Positions 11,181 to 23,700 of a stretch of 64,000 nucleotides of DNA are shown in pieces. Position 1 is the stretch's first letter; each line of letters begins with the position of its first letter. Location: positions 27,501 to 91,500 of the forward strand of contig CAJNDS010002479.1 of the NCBI GenBank assembly GCA_905221605.1, given 5' to 3'. The notes under the pieces were generated by a model. The model had not been told where the DNA came from, made no database searches, and worked only from the letters and a program-made list of their open reading frames with translations. The position numbers and the translations under genes were made by a program. Origin of the DNA: Symbiodinium natans (lineage: Eukaryota > Sar > Dinophyceae > Suessiales > Symbiodiniaceae).

Positions 11181-13975
11181 GCGTAGCTGAAGACAAAGGA
11201 GGGCCAGCTCGCAGCACGAGAGATCACGGGCTCAGAGGCCCTCAAGATCCCGGAGAGTTCCGGTGAGGCGCAAAAGAAAGGAATCGCCATGGAAAGCCTG
11301 AAATCGCCACTGAGCAATACTGAGCAGCCGGGCTCTCAAGCCCTGTCTATTTTTGAGGTTGGCTAATGGCAAGCCACAAACTATCCGGAATCTTGGCATG
11401 ACATGACAAGAGCTGCGGTGGTTTGGAAGGGCGGTGCGGAGCCACAGAAGTCCACACACATTCGCTGAGTCGGGCAAGGAGGCGGCCGAAACTGTGCCAG
11501 CATCTTGCTTGGGAGGCACTGCGAAGAATCGGCCTCCTTGGAAACTTGTGCAGACAGGGTACCGCTGTCCCAAATGTAGGGCAAAGAAGTCCGGACAGCA
11601 CCGACTTGTGTTGTTATTTTTCCCTGAACTTGGATGTACATCACTGTGGCAACTCCACGTTTACGCTCCTGCAATCCGCGGACCAGCGGCAGGGCTGCTT
11701 GAGTTGGGTCGGTCTTGTCGGCACATCTTGCACGGCGCACGCACAGCCCATGTGCCTGCAAAGCTCTTGGCCTCCCACTGCCGCAGATTCCAAGGCTCGA
11801 TCGGACAATGCACAGAGCGGCGTCCAAAAGCTCCACGTTGAGATCATTGATTGAAGGCCGCATGACGTGTCTTAGACGCCCGAACACCGAATCCCAGCCC
11901 AGTGAAACGATGTGCACATGCTGCAACGACCACTGCCGCTCCCTTTCCTGGATCCTTGGGAAAGCATTTACGCATACTGATGGCACGCACGATCTCTTAG
12001 TCGCCGAGTCAAAGACTTGGCTGGGACTGTGCGCCCTTGTGGGAAGGCATGGCAGCCATTCCGGCGGAGCGCTTTACGCTTCATCATACCCGCGGCCAAA
12101 ATCGTGAGCCTGGATGTGAGCAAGCTTCGGGTGCTTCTGGCACTCGTGCCACAGAAACTAGACAGCGGTCGCCACGCGGCTTGCAGGAACTGAGCTGTGC
12201 GGAAGCACGCAGAATGCTGCGCTGCGGCAAGGCCCCAAACATCATCAGACCCGCGCTCCTTCCGGCATGTCCACGTATCTCCAATATCAAGTTAAGCAGA
12301 TCCCGGCGATTCAAGAAACAAAGGATACAAATTGGTACAGAACAGAAAAGATCAGACCAGCCTGAATCCTCGGTCGCGGCGACTCAGCTCTGGGTCACTG
12401 CCTGTCACCACAACAGCACGCGATTGGGCGCAAGAACGTAGTGTCACGAAACCCCACACGCTCCGAGCCCGCCTCCATGGGTCCCAAAGCACCCCAGCCT
12501 GCCAACGTCTGTCACAGGCGCAAGGAGGTGTCATCTATAATGATCTATGCACGCCTGACACCCATCAAAGTTACCCTGCATAGGAAAATCTCGCTCCGGC
12601 CCATGCCCTGGGCCTTGTTGTCAAGATGCCAGCGATGCAGGGTGTCAGATCATTCCATTGGAAGGCCGTGCCTCACACCCAAACTAGTTTACTCAAGAAT
12701 CCTTGATCAGCATGACACAGCATGAACTCTCAGGAGCAGCCTCGTCAAGCCCTGTGAGGAACAGCACTTCATGGCGCGGAACAAAAGTAATAAGAAACAA
12801 GACAATACCAATCTTGCAAGCTACAGCCATCACCTAAGCGAAACGCTAGATCGGGCACGTGGAAGATTTGAACGGGCTCAGCATAGAGCTTTAGGGTTTA
12901 CGGGCTAGTAAAGGGTCAACCCACATTAGGGGCCCACACTAAGGTCGCCTACAGTAGCACTTGCAGGGCATTGTTGCAGTTTAGCGTTTAAGGGGGACGG
13001 TTCAGGGTTTAGGTTTAGGGTTTAGGGTTTCAAGATGTTTCAGGTCTAGGGAGGCTTCAAACTTGCAGGCTTTGAAGATGAAGAGTCTTGACTACAGCCT
13101 TCCGAATCAGCTGCAGTCTTCCGAGTCTCTCCCACGAGGAGCCCTCGACATTCTCCTTGCATGCGCAAGAAGCCCGTTGAAATGGGTGACATATCAGCTG
13201 CCGTTGAATCCATTCCTACCGCTTAAAAACCCTCAACCCCGCAAGACTCCGACTCCTGCTGGCGTTCAGGGAACTATCGCATCAGAGGCTCAGAAGAGTT
13301 TTCGCCTCAACCGGAGGCAAAACAAGGCAAGGAGCGAGCATGGCAAGGTTAGGCTATAGAAGCTGAGGTTTAGGGTTTTAACGGGTCGAGATGCGGGGGT
13401 TCTAGAGGCTCTAAATTAAGGCTTCTTTTTCTTTTGGTTGTGGCGGAGACTGCCAAGCCAATGTAGTTTGGGGTCCGTAAGACTGCATACGTTATGCCAG
13501 AAGCTGCCGAGTTTTTGCCTGGAGTGTGCAGGGCAGATGAATGTGACGTGTGATCCTTCTCTTTGCCTTGTAAGCCAGATCTGCAAGAGTCGCGGAGCTT
13601 AGAGAACTTTACAGTTTATAGGGCTTAGGGTCCTTGGAAGTGCTCGTTTCAACCGGCCCAGCCACTTGAGACATACAACCAAACATCCGCCCACGGCCCA
13701 AAGGGTCTGATGCTCTGCGGCCGTAGACCGAAAAGTACATCAACTGGCAACTGTACCGGACGTTATGTTGCTACGCAATCCAGGGAGGCTCAGGCGGGCA
13801 ACGGGGGGGTGGGGGGGGGGGGTTTATCGACTTTTCAGTTTTTTGCTTGGGAACCGCTGGTCCAGGCCCCACTCCTAACGGAGATAGAAACGAAAGCATT
13901 GCTATGCTAGCTTTCGTGATGAGAGTCCCCCCTTATTATAATCCCTATAAAGGACTGTTAGGTTCAGAAGGGCTC
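11181..13975. other. Gene-free region
   Basis: Several overlapping 130-200 codon frames occur on both strands at 11.4-12.4 kb, but none has recognisable motifs or a start/stop arrangement that favours one strand. A G-homopolymer run lies at about 13806-13822 and a short TTTAGGG-like run at about 12990-13030. Confidence 0.5.
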
Positions 13976-14725
13976 CGCCTTCGGCGTTGCTTTACAACCT
14001 TCTGCTCAGGCTTGGCAGCCGTGGAGGTGTTACAGCCCATGGCGCTGTCGGACTTTCAATTCCACACCCGCAGAAACCAAACCCGGCAACTGAGACCATA
14101 AGCCCTCCCTTGCCATGAACCAAGAACAAAGGCCCCCGAACTGAGGGTTGCGTAACCGCTGAGTAGATTTTTCGTGATGGTCTCTGCTGATCAACATAAG
14201 GGGGCACTCAAGGGAAGCTGTCAGACTGAGCCCACATCATATCAAATTCGTCTTCTCACAATCATTCAGAGGCATGGCCGAGCAGTTGCCAGAAATACCT
14301 GGAATGAACCACACAAAGAAGGTACCCATGAGGAAACTTTCATGTGCGGCGAGATCCCCAAACAAATGGACTGCGACGCTGTGTTCCGCAACCGGGCTGC
14401 CCCAGTAGCCCTAGAAAAATAAGGGTGCCCCTCGTCCTACTCAATGGCTTTTCTGAGAACCCAGCCACTTAAAAAGAAGGGAAATTAAGGGAAGCACTGG
14501 CGGTTGCGGATGGCAGCGCAAACCCTGAAACACCAAAAAATGCGCCTCCGTTACGCGGCCACAGGAAACCACACACACACTGCAGCAAAACACAGCCAGG
14601 GCCATCAAGCGCCCATAATTGCAGCAGACATGCAGGAGGCATCTGCCAGTGGGCTGTTTTGTGACAAGCACGCCGGACAGTGCAGCTCCACCTCATGGGC
14701 CTCCGCCTTTGCTTTCGCCAAAGCG
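13976..14725 (+). repeat. Dispersed duplicated segment, copy 2
   Basis: Direct copy of 2337-3105. It is preceded at 13925-13965 by a partial copy of the palindromic TTATTA/GACTGTTAG element that also lies near the end of copy 1, so the pair may be a larger non-autonomous element with those sequences as termini. Confidence 0.8.
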
Positions 14726-17230
14726 GCCCAAGAGCCCACTCCTAAACCCTGAACCCGAAGCCCTAAACCCCACCTCTAAACCCTACCCTAAACCCGAAAC
14801 CCTAAACCCTTCACCCTAAACCCTAAACGTTGGACTCAGGCAGTCGTGCAGCGAGACGCGTCCGCGAAGCTGCAGAGGGCCAAGTAGAAACCATTATCCC
14901 AGACACCTAGCCTTTGGAGAACTACGCAATTGCAGGGCCTGGCCAAGAGCGTGAAAAGCCGAAGGTCCCTCTGGTACCTTTTCCCTTGAAAGCACGAACC
15001 CAAACCTATCTCAACCAAGTGCGGACACACTCTTTTTCACTCGCAGGCCTTGAGCCAAAAGTCACGAAGTGCGCAAACTAAACGAATTCACAGGTGAGCT
15101 CAAACTCAGCTTCAGAACAAAGTTCCTACACACTGCACACTCACTCAAAGTAGCGTAGTGGGCAAAAACATACTCGCATGACTTCCTAGGGAAATCATCG
15201 AGGCAAAAACCATCGAGGATATGACAAAACCATCAATGATCAGCCACGATCTTCCACCTCCCGCATTTTGCTGAGGGTTCATGCCAAAGATCCAAAGTCC
15301 AAGCACAGCTCGGCACTTCAACACTAAGGGGATGCCCTGGCCACATTCCCTTGGTGCGTACTTGCCACCAAAGCGAAACAACCGACACACCAGCCGATCT
15401 TTAACATAAAAACTTAAACTCATGCAAGATCCCACCATAAGGCAGTTGTCCTGGTCCAACTGGCACTCAACAGTTCGTTGTCCAAACTCGTGACAGACTA
15501 ATTCAACTTGCATCATCTGTATTCGTGGTGACAAACACGTTAAAACGATTTATATAATGCAAGGCTCTCACGACGTGGTTATAGTGACGAACTTCGACAC
15601 ATCCAAATTTCAGCCAGATCTGGACCAGCTCAACCACCCTCCAAAGAGCTTCACTCCATCCAACATCTCTTTAAAAGACCAACGTTCTTGCAAGACAGCA
15701 ACAGTTGGCTGCTCCAACGGAAAAGAACCAAGAACGACCTGCACAAAACAATTCTTGGCCTTCTATCTTAGAAGTCTTGCAAAATCGAGCAGTGCTTTTC
15801 TCAGATTGCCAAAAGTGACAAACAGTTGTGTTTGGGGTGAACACTGCACGTGTTCCGCTTTGAGAAGAGCTGCAGGGTGAAAGCTGTGGGAAAAATATCA
15901 AGAGTTCTTGTGCATGCTGCTGTCGTTCACTTTTCTGTTGGAATGGCAAATTTAGAAAACTGCGCTCTGGCAACTGTCAAACGCATGAAATGTTGAGTCA
16001 TTATAATGTGCTTTTTGGCTTGCGCTCTGCTGGACTGCTTTAAGCCTGCAAGTCTCCAAAGGCAAAGATTAGTCAAATTTCAAGATCTGCCAACTCTACT
16101 TTTCAGACTGCACCAGTGGAATGTGCAAACGACCACCGATCACTCCAGAAAGCTCCACAGTGAGCAGAGCTTCTAAAGTGTTGATTTTGCCAGTCGATAT
16201 GCAGATGCACAACTTTTCATTAGAACAAGACATGCTAAAAAAAACAGAACCACAGTTGGGCCAACTGCCAAAGTACTTGCCAAAACAGGGGTGCACATGC
16301 TAAGAAGGGAAAAGTTGCACCTGTACTGGCTTTCCTCTAACCCAGATTGAACGCACGGGCACTTACACTGCAAGCTGCCACTGCAAGGAAAATTCTTGGG
16401 AAAACTGGCCACTTAAGAACACGGTGTTTGCAAAGTTACTTCCGTGTCTTGCAAGAATGAAGCTGCAAGCTGGAGAACCGCGACATTATGCTTCCAACGA
16501 ACAATGCTTCTTTCAGCTGTTTTTTCAGCTTCTTCAGACACAAGTCCGGTCTTGTTCTACCCCAAACCTCAAACTATGAACCCTAAACCCTAAACCCAAA
16601 AACCGTGGGCAGGCGAAAGCAAAGAAGAAAGGCATAGAAAAAGGACGAAGGGGGGGAGTTTGGATTGAACGCCCGTTCTCTCGTGCCAACTGATTTTAAT
16701 GTTTCCAACCCAAATGATTTGTCCGACATCTTTGAGAACGCCCGCTCCCTTCTGCAAAATGTTTTGTTGGGTTCTTGCGCGTCTGTGCAGTGCGGATAGC
16801 TTTGGCGTAAGGTTACTGCACCATGTCGCAAGTGCAAATTCGTGCACTGGTCAGACCAACTAAATGTTAGAAAGAGCAAGAACGCCAAGAAAATGCTTTG
16901 CGCGTTGCACTGGCCAGCAAGAACGCAGCTTTGACTGCCAGCCCTTCCTCCGCCCAATGTCACTGTCAAAATTGCCTGAATCTTTGCCAGAAGGCGCAGA
17001 AGGATGACAATCTGTTGGCTCTCCAACTGGAATAAAGAAGGTCAAGAGGAGGTTAAGAGGGAAATTGCAACCTAAAGTCTGTCGGGTTTTAGAACCCGGC
17101 ATGAAGTACAAGCGGCCAACGCGACCTGGAAGCAGCACGCAGATAAATCGCAAACCTGAATCCCATGGCTCTCCACTCATAGAACTTGAGAGCAGCAAGA
17201 GATGTAACAGGTTTGCAGTTAAAAAAAATC
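14726..17230. other. Gene-free, lower-GC region
   Basis: A short CCCTAAA-like run lies at about 14750-14828. The remainder is moderately AT-richer than the later virus-like insert and has only short frames without motifs. Confidence 0.55.
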
Positions 17231-17284
17231 GGCCGCTGCGCGGAACAGTTAGGAACCACAGGCAAAATTTTCAATGCCTCAAGA

Positions 17285-17595
17285 TTTTCAGAAGGCCCAG
17301 AAAGATTAGACCTCTCAAACTGCTGTCCGAACAGTTGCCTGGAGGCCCAGAAGTGATTTGGCCTCAAACTGTTGCCTTAACCTTCTCTGGAGGGCTCAGA
17401 CCTCTCAAACTGCTGCCTAAAATTCTCTGGAAGGCCTAGCAGGAGTAGGTCTCTTTTAAACTGCTGCCTAAAACTTCTCCAGAAGGCCTAGAAGTGGTTT
17501 TGCCCTGCAAACGGTGCCGGAACCTTTGCTAGAAGGCCTAGAAGGTGAGGAAATGCTACTTTGACTTCTTCCAGCAGGTCCAGAAGCGACTAGCC
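17285..17595 (+). repeat. Degenerate ~50-bp tandem repeat
   Basis: Six diverged units with the core 'agaaggcc(c/t)aga...ctcaaactgctgcctaaa.cttctc'. Unit length varies from about 40 to 53 bp. No coding potential is evident. Confidence 0.6.
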
Positions 17596-19074
17596 TAGTA
17601 CTTTGCTGTAGGTCCTGCATCAGGTGTCGTCACGGGGTAAACCTGCTTGAAGTGCTTTCAAAATCGGCCGCTGCGCGAGGCTCCAAGATCTAAGACCTCT
17701 TGACTCTCACACTTGACGCGCCGTTGGCTAGACCGTCGGAAAGCACATGAGTTGTGCTCAGTGTGCTTGCATTTCCTGCCAACCACAATGGATTCCTGAG
17801 TGCTATTGCTACGCTGGCGCTCGGACGCGTTGAGCAGTTTAGGTGACGGAGGTTCCTTGCCTTCCGTAATGTCTGTGCCAGACGTGGCGCAGCGTTGCTT
17901 TGGGTACGGACTGCTGAGAAATTGGTGCAGGTCGGATTGTTTGCATTGGTCTCACCGTGCTGGCTGAGCGTTAAGCTGTCTTGCAACAAGAGCCTCTGCG
18001 CTAGCACTTGCTTCTTTGCAGTCACAATATTTTTCACTCGCTGGCTTGTGCAGTTTGACGTTGGGTGCTTTTGGTTTTGGCGGGTTGCTGCGGGTTTTTG
18101 TGGTTGTCTTTGGTGGTGTTTTGTGATGGTTTTGGTGTGTGTTTGCTTTGGTTTTCGCGCCTGAAAAAAGAGTGCGCAAAGCTTAAAATTGGACATGGGT
18201 CTGAGCTCGTTCGAGAATGGTCTTTCCGTGTTTCAGACACCTGAAGAAGTGATGTTGCAGGCGTGCACAAAGCTATGCGTCTGTCGGACGCAAGAGTTGG
18301 ATTTCCTAACCCAGACCCACCTGTGCAACATTGTGCTTAAATCGTTTAAGGCAAGAACCTTTGCACTGCAGTTACAAGGACTGCAACCTTGCCACTGATG
18401 CACGCCATGGTTTTGATTTGATGGTCCTTGCCTGTGTTCAATGTTATGCCACAAGAGCACCTTTGCCACTCTCACCACTGCCGAGGTTCGTGAGTCTTCC
18501 GCTAAAGTTGGCAAGCCATCTGGAACTTCTGTAAGCCACTTCTGTTGATTAAATTGTCCATGAGGTTCATCACTTGACCCTTGAAAAGGCCCAAAAAAGG
18601 ATGGTTGCAAGGTCCACTGCAGGAGCCTTTCCCAGCTCCGTTCTGACCCGACGTTTCGAAGTCAAGCAAACCAGCAACTAAGACTGATGGCACGGTGGTC
18701 GATCGAGTCCGTTCCATCGACGACCATGCAAAAAGTCAAGTGAACCTAACCAACTCTGGTAACGAAAGCATCGAACCGCACAGCATCAACGTCATCGCTT
18801 GCGGCATTTGTGCACGCATTCTTGCTCGTTCTTTGAGTTTCAAATTGGCTGGATTAATTTTCAAACAGGTTTCAATTTTGAATCCTTCTTGGCCTTGTTC
18901 TGGAACCTTGCACAGACAAGCCAGATAAGACTGATTGCTCCAACGCATGCTAAGTGGCATGGCAGGCTCTTTTCTTTATTCTGACCAATTTTTGAACTTT
19001 TGACAGCCAGATTCAGGTCTAAAGGTGGAAAGAAGGTTGCAGCAAACAGGCAAACTGTGCAACAGTCTGACAGT
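17596..19074. other. Gene-free region
   Basis: A lysine/asparagine/threonine-rich 168-codon frame (17690-18196, minus) is low complexity and unsupported. Nothing else was recognised. Confidence 0.5.
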
Positions 19075-19290
19075 ACGTACCTTGCTCTCTCTTGTATCTG
19101 TGTTTCAAAACTGGCCTCTGTTGTGGCGTAGTCTCTGCTGTTTGGTTGTGGGGGCAAGTTCTTCCTTCCTGATTTGGCGGGAACTCGTTCGAAAAGGCGG
19201 TTCTGAGGGTTTAGAGCTGGCTTTTAGAAGGGTCAAAAGTGCCCGTAAAATGCGCGCAAAATCTTTTGGGCCATGGTGTGGCCTGGCAGG
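19075..19290 (+). repeat. Dispersed repeat, inverted partner at 41.66-41.87 kb
   Basis: The reverse complement of 41655-41875 closely matches this block. Examples are the shared ctctcttgtatctg, the gatttggcgggaactcgttc region and the aaaatgcgcgcaaaatcttt region. Both copies are non-coding. It looks like a SINE- or MITE-type family member, and the two copies together make a 22-kb-spaced inverted repeat. Confidence 0.75.
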
Positions 19291-19330
19291 GTCGGAGTTT
19301 CTTCGAGTGATTGGGTCGATTCCGCCTGAT

Positions 19331-20011
19331 TTAGGGCAGAGACTGTGTAGAGACTGAGTTTCTGCGTGCCAGAGACTTGAGTTTGGGAACAGGGAACCCC
19401 AGGGATGTCAATTCTTTGCAATTTTCATTTGAGCAACGCTTGAAAGCAGTGGGAGTGTATGCCGCAATGGCCCACATGTGACCTACATGTGGCTCGACTT
19501 TGTGGAACCGGCGCGCGTCGAAGGACACTGGATTGTCGTGCATGTCCAGCCAGGATCCGCGAAGCTGATGAATTTTGTTTTTCATCACAATTTCGTCCAG
19601 TGACGTGCCTTGTTCATCTTCAATCCAGACCTTGCCTCCAGCAAAGCTGCCCAGTGCGATCGCATAATTTGGCATGCCAATCATGTTCCCCATATCGCGG
19701 TGGAGTCCTATGTGAGGGTTCAGAATCACTGCGAGGGAAGTCCATTTTCCATTTGGAAAGCGATCTCGCAAGAAATGATTGACTGCGACACATGCTTCTT
19801 TCATGGCGGATGCTTTCGACATGCAAGGGGCGTTCCCTCCAAAAGCATACAGTCCCAGGGTGCAGTAAATGTCATATGATCCCGAGCCAATGCCTCGTTG
19901 GCGTCCGCGATGCTTCCATTGTGGTGACCAACAATCCAGCAGGTTAACCAGATTTTGCTCAGAAGGATTTTGCATGACAGCTTCACAGGCAGCTGACAGC
20001 CCAGAGCTCAT
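19331..20011 (-). CDS. Solo Fe(II)/2OG-oxygenase-like protein (retrotransposon-type module)
   Basis: A 226-residue protein. Residues about 48-195 align with a module inside the copia polyprotein at 48361-48879: shared GLY/GLF...GG near residue 53, WTS at 90, an HxD pair (H104, D106), N-A-I in the core strands, GG-x-x-WIED/WIEE at 125, a distal His (H170) and the closing GFPVPK/GFPLPR. HxD...H is the metal-binding triad of double-stranded beta-helix 2OG-Fe(II) oxygenases. The Arg that would bind 2-oxoglutarate, present in the copia copy 9 residues after the distal His, is Met179 here. It may therefore be inactive, use a neighbouring residue, or have another role. Its base composition is AT-richer than the virus-like block that starts 20 bp away, so it is more likely a retrotransposon-derived or host gene than viral cargo, but this is not certain. 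Confidence 0.6.
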   Translation of the reverse strand: MSSGLSAACEAVMQNPSEQNLVNLLDCWSPQWKHRGRQRGIGSGSYDIYCTLGLYAFGGNAPCMSKASAMKEACVAVNHFLRDRFPNGKWTSLAVILNPHIGLHRDMGNMIGMPNYAIALGSFAGGKVWIEDEQGTSLDEIVMKNKIHQLRGSWLDMHDNPVSFDARRFHKVEPHVGHMWAIAAYTPTAFKRCSNENCKELTSLGFPVPKLKSLARRNSVSTQSLP

Positions 20012-20029
20012 TTATCATGCATGAAAAGA

Positions 20030-20793
20030 TCAGGGCGGGGCAGCAGGCCCTGGATTGAAGTCTCGCAGTTGCCTGATTGCCAGTGGTACTGGCGGGCGGG
20101 TGAGTCTCGCTTTAGGCTCAGCGCTCCCGCGGGGCACGGGTAAGGCGTGCTTTAGTAAGGTCTCGGAGCCATCGGTGGCCCTGACCACCATGCTGTCGTA
20201 GGATGCCACGTCCTTGGCGGTTCCATATTGGGGCTCGAAGCTTCGTCGCGCATTGGTGGGGGCCCGGAAGGCCCCCATCTCCTCCAGTCTCTCTTGCCTG
20301 CGCCGGGTAAGCTGCGTGTTGTGCTGGAATTTTTTGGCATTGTCCTGGTACAATCGGAACATGGTGGATTTTGGTGCTCCACATCCTCGGGGGCCGCATG
20401 CACGGCCTCGTGTGGCCGGCGGTTGTAGGCCAAGGTTGCGTCAGGCAGGTGCTCGCTCCAGTTGCCCCCACGCCGGGCCACGTCGCTGGCCAGGTCCCGT
20501 TTCAAGGTTTGGATGGTTCTATCTACCACTGCCAGAGCGTTCCGATCCGAGGGATCCTTCACTCTGTGCACCACGGGGTCAGGCAGCGCCCCCTCCAGGC
20601 CATTGAATTCAACCCCTTCATCCGTGGACACAACGTAATTGGTCTCCTCCTCCACCAGCTTCGGGATGATCTCCCGGGCTGCTGCCGAAACCGTCTCTGC
20701 CTTCTTATCGGGCAGGGCTTTGGTCACTGCCTCTCGGGTGAAAACGTCCGAGACAATCAGCCCGTACGGTCCTGGGCGTAGAGCTGCACGCCC
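20030..20793 (-). pseudogene. Truncated, frameshifted DDE-type (rve) integrase
   Basis: The upstream frame (to about 20152) carries the integrase core: VSDVFTR (first acidic residue), STDEGVEF (second), then NALAVVDRTIQTLK, where the third catalytic position is Asp instead of the usual Glu, 32 residues after the second. At about 20365-20375 the conserved sequence jumps to another frame, which continues through QDNAKKFQHN and RSFEPQYG to a C-terminal SH3/chromo-like tail ending at 20030, so there is a frameshift. The zinc-binding N-terminus is missing. The readable frame begins inside the 3' end of the fibre gene at about 20757-20793, as if recombination or deletion removed the 5' part. Retrovirus-type integrases insert Polinton-class elements; this one is presumably dead. 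Confidence 0.8.
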
Positions 20794-23700
20794 CCCGCGG
20801 AAGAGGCGGAGAGCTCGCCCGAGCCTGCGTTGCACGCCGCCAGGAGCCGCGCATTGCCCGCCGTCGCGAGGTTCAGCACCTCGGCCGTGACGTCCCCGCC
20901 GTTGACGGTGGACACCACCTGCAAATCCCCTTGCGCTTGCACCCCCGTGGAACCACCGATGAGCTCCAGGTATGCTGGGCTCGAGACGATGCCATTGTCG
21001 GCCCGAATCGCACTGGCGGTGTAGAGCACCGAGTTGAGATAAGTGCCCTGCGTGCCGCCCGTGATGGTGAGGTAGTCGTCCGTCGGCCTCGCCCGCACCG
21101 TGGGCGCCCGCAGCTCCGTGCTGAGCTCCACGCTCCCCGAGGTCAGCGTGCCCTGCACATCCAGTGCGCCGTTGACGACGGTGCCTGCCGAGCCGCCGGT
21201 GATGGTGAGCTGCGTGTCCTGGATTCGTGTGGAGATGGCGTTGGTCACGAGCCCCGCGGCGGTGCCCACGGCGTCGTCGATGTAGAGCTCCGTGTCCACG
21301 CGCAGCCTCGGGGCCACCGAGTGCACCTCCGACGTGGCAAAAGTGCAGAGGCTCTGGTCCGCCTGGTCCGTGACGCGCACAGACACGGTGCCCGCCTTCA
21401 GGTTCAGGAATTGATTGGTCGGAAGCAGGGGCTCCACGGTGTCCGCTTGGAAGCTGCCGGCGGTGGCGATGCCCAGGCTAGAGTCCGCGAAGATGCGGCC
21501 CATGGTCAGCATGTTGACGCCCGTCTTGAGGCTGAAAAGGCTGGCCGAGAGGTCGGCCACGGCGGCCCCGCTGGAGGCCTCGAACTCGATGCCCAGCGAG
21601 CCGCCCCGCAGCGTCAGGTAGTCGCCTCCGTTGGCGCGCACGTCGTTGACGAGCAGGGGGTCCGAGGGTGGCGCCCCCGCCAGGGCGTAGCGGGCATCGC
21701 TTTCGCTCTTGGAACACGCATCACAAGTCAATTGAACCGTCGCAGAGTTGCCCAAAATCAGATTGGCCCCCAACGGAGCCTGGGGCAGCAGCGCTCGGAC
21801 CATGCGGGGCTGGAAATTCTCCAGAACCATAGGAATGATGCCTCCCCCGCCGGCGTTGCCGTTGACGATGTTGTACCTGGAGTCTAGGGGCGTGAAGTCG
21901 CTGTTGGAGAAGTACCTCCCATCGCTCTCACTCTTGGAATACGCATCACAAGTCAATTGAACCGTCGCAGAGTTGCCCAAAATCAGATTGGCCCCCAACG
22001 GAGCCTGGGGCAGCAGCGCTCGGACCATGCGCGGCTGGAAGTTCTCCAGAACCATAGGAACGATGCCTCCGCCCCCTGCGTTGCCATTGACGATGTTGTA
22101 TCTCGCGTCCCCCTGGGCCTCGGTGAGGAGCCCGGACGAGCTGATCTGGCTCGCGATCTCCGCCGAGGTCTCCCCCTGGTCCCAGTACTTGGTGAGCTCC
22201 GAGGCGATGGAGCCGTCGATGTCGGCCTGCGTGGTGTACTGGGAGACGTTGAGCGCGTCCACGGCGCTCGATATCTGCGCGTTCACCTCGGCCTGCGTGT
22301 ACGTCTGGCTCTGGTCGTAGGCCTGGCACTCGATCTGCAGCGTGTTGCCCGAGTTCTGGAGGCTGGCCACCAGGGGCCCGGCGAAGTGCAGGTTCCGCAG
22401 GGCCTGCCCCGTCAGCAGCTCCCAGGTGGTGTTCCCGCTCCAGGCGGGCGCATTGGAAACAGCTGCGCCCGTAATGAGGGCGTCCACTTGCGCGGAGTCG
22501 TAGTAGGATGCGAGCGCTATAGCGATCTCGTTCAGGATGGGCGCCTGAAGCCCGGTCCACGGCACGTATGCACTCAAGTCGATGCCGCCCACAGCCGCGG
22601 CAATCGCGGCATCCATCTGCGTGGTGGTGCTGTACGGAACCAGAGCTGCAGTGATGGCTCCATTGGTTTCGCTGCTTGTGTAGTAGCTGCCCAGGGTGGC
22701 CAGCACCCAGGACTCGCTGGCCAGGGGCGCCAGAAGAGCATTGACCTCCGCCTGCGTGTACGCATCGCAGGCCAGGCTCAGCGTGAAGTTGTCGTTCTCG
22801 AGGGAGACGCTCAGGGGAGCGTTGAAGTGCCAGTTCCTAATTGTGTTCGTTCCGACCAGCAGATCCCAGGTCGTCTGCCCGGGCCACGCCTGGGCGTTGG
22901 CCAGGTTCGTGCTGCCTCCTGTGGTCAGAGCGGCCAGTGCTGCGTTGAGCGCATCGATGGCGCTCTGCAGACTTGTTTTGGAAGCCGACAGGTCCGCCGC
23001 CGTCGCATAAGGTCCGGCACCTTGCAGGGCCAGGATCTCCGTGTCGTGCCCGTCCAGGCGTGCATCTCGCACGGCCAGCAAGCTGCCGAGCCCCGCAGTG
23101 TCCGTGTAGCCCGCTAGTGCGGTGGCAAGAGTTGCAGCCACGTCGGCAGCCGACTGGAAGCCCGCGGCTTGCAGCGCCGCCAGGGCCGCCTCGGCGGCAT
23201 CGAGCCTCCCGTCTCGGATGGCAAGGGCCGCATCCAGCGTCGTCTGCTGCACGAAAGGAAGAATTGTCGTAGCGATGAGCTGCGAAACGTCCGCGGGCGT
23301 GGTGCGCAGGGCCACTGTGCTGTTGAGGTCAGTGGTTGTGGGCCGGTCCAAAAGAGCCGTAGCTATTTTCTGGTCGACATCAGCGGCTGTTTGCCGGGCC
23401 GCCACGTCGAGGGCCAGCTGGTCCTGCGTGCTCTTCAGCCCATAGGTGGCTGCGACCTGCGCGAGTACTGCGTTGTCGGCACTAGTGATGGCACTGTTCA
23501 TGGAAGCGTTAGTGGGATGGTTGGCTAGCTTGAGGTCCACGGAGGCGGGCGTGCTCTTGGAGTTCACGTCCAGCTGCAGCGCGTCGAGGGCGCTTTGGTT
23601 CGCTTTCCCCGCCAGACCCGTGATGAGGCTGGCGCTGAGAGTGGTTATGGAAGAAGCGTTGCCGGCGATGAGGCCCTCGGCGGCTGCCAAGTCAGCTGCC

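Noticed and set aside
11381-12441. Overlapping 130-200 codon ORFs on both strands
   Set aside because: No strand is favoured, no motif, no conserved context.
17690-18196. 168-codon Lys/Thr/Asn-rich ORF
   Set aside because: Low-complexity translation; no hallmark of a real protein.
20931-23117. 318- and 386-codon plus-strand ORFs opposite the fibre gene
   Set aside because: Mirror the fibre repeats in antisense; no independent motif.
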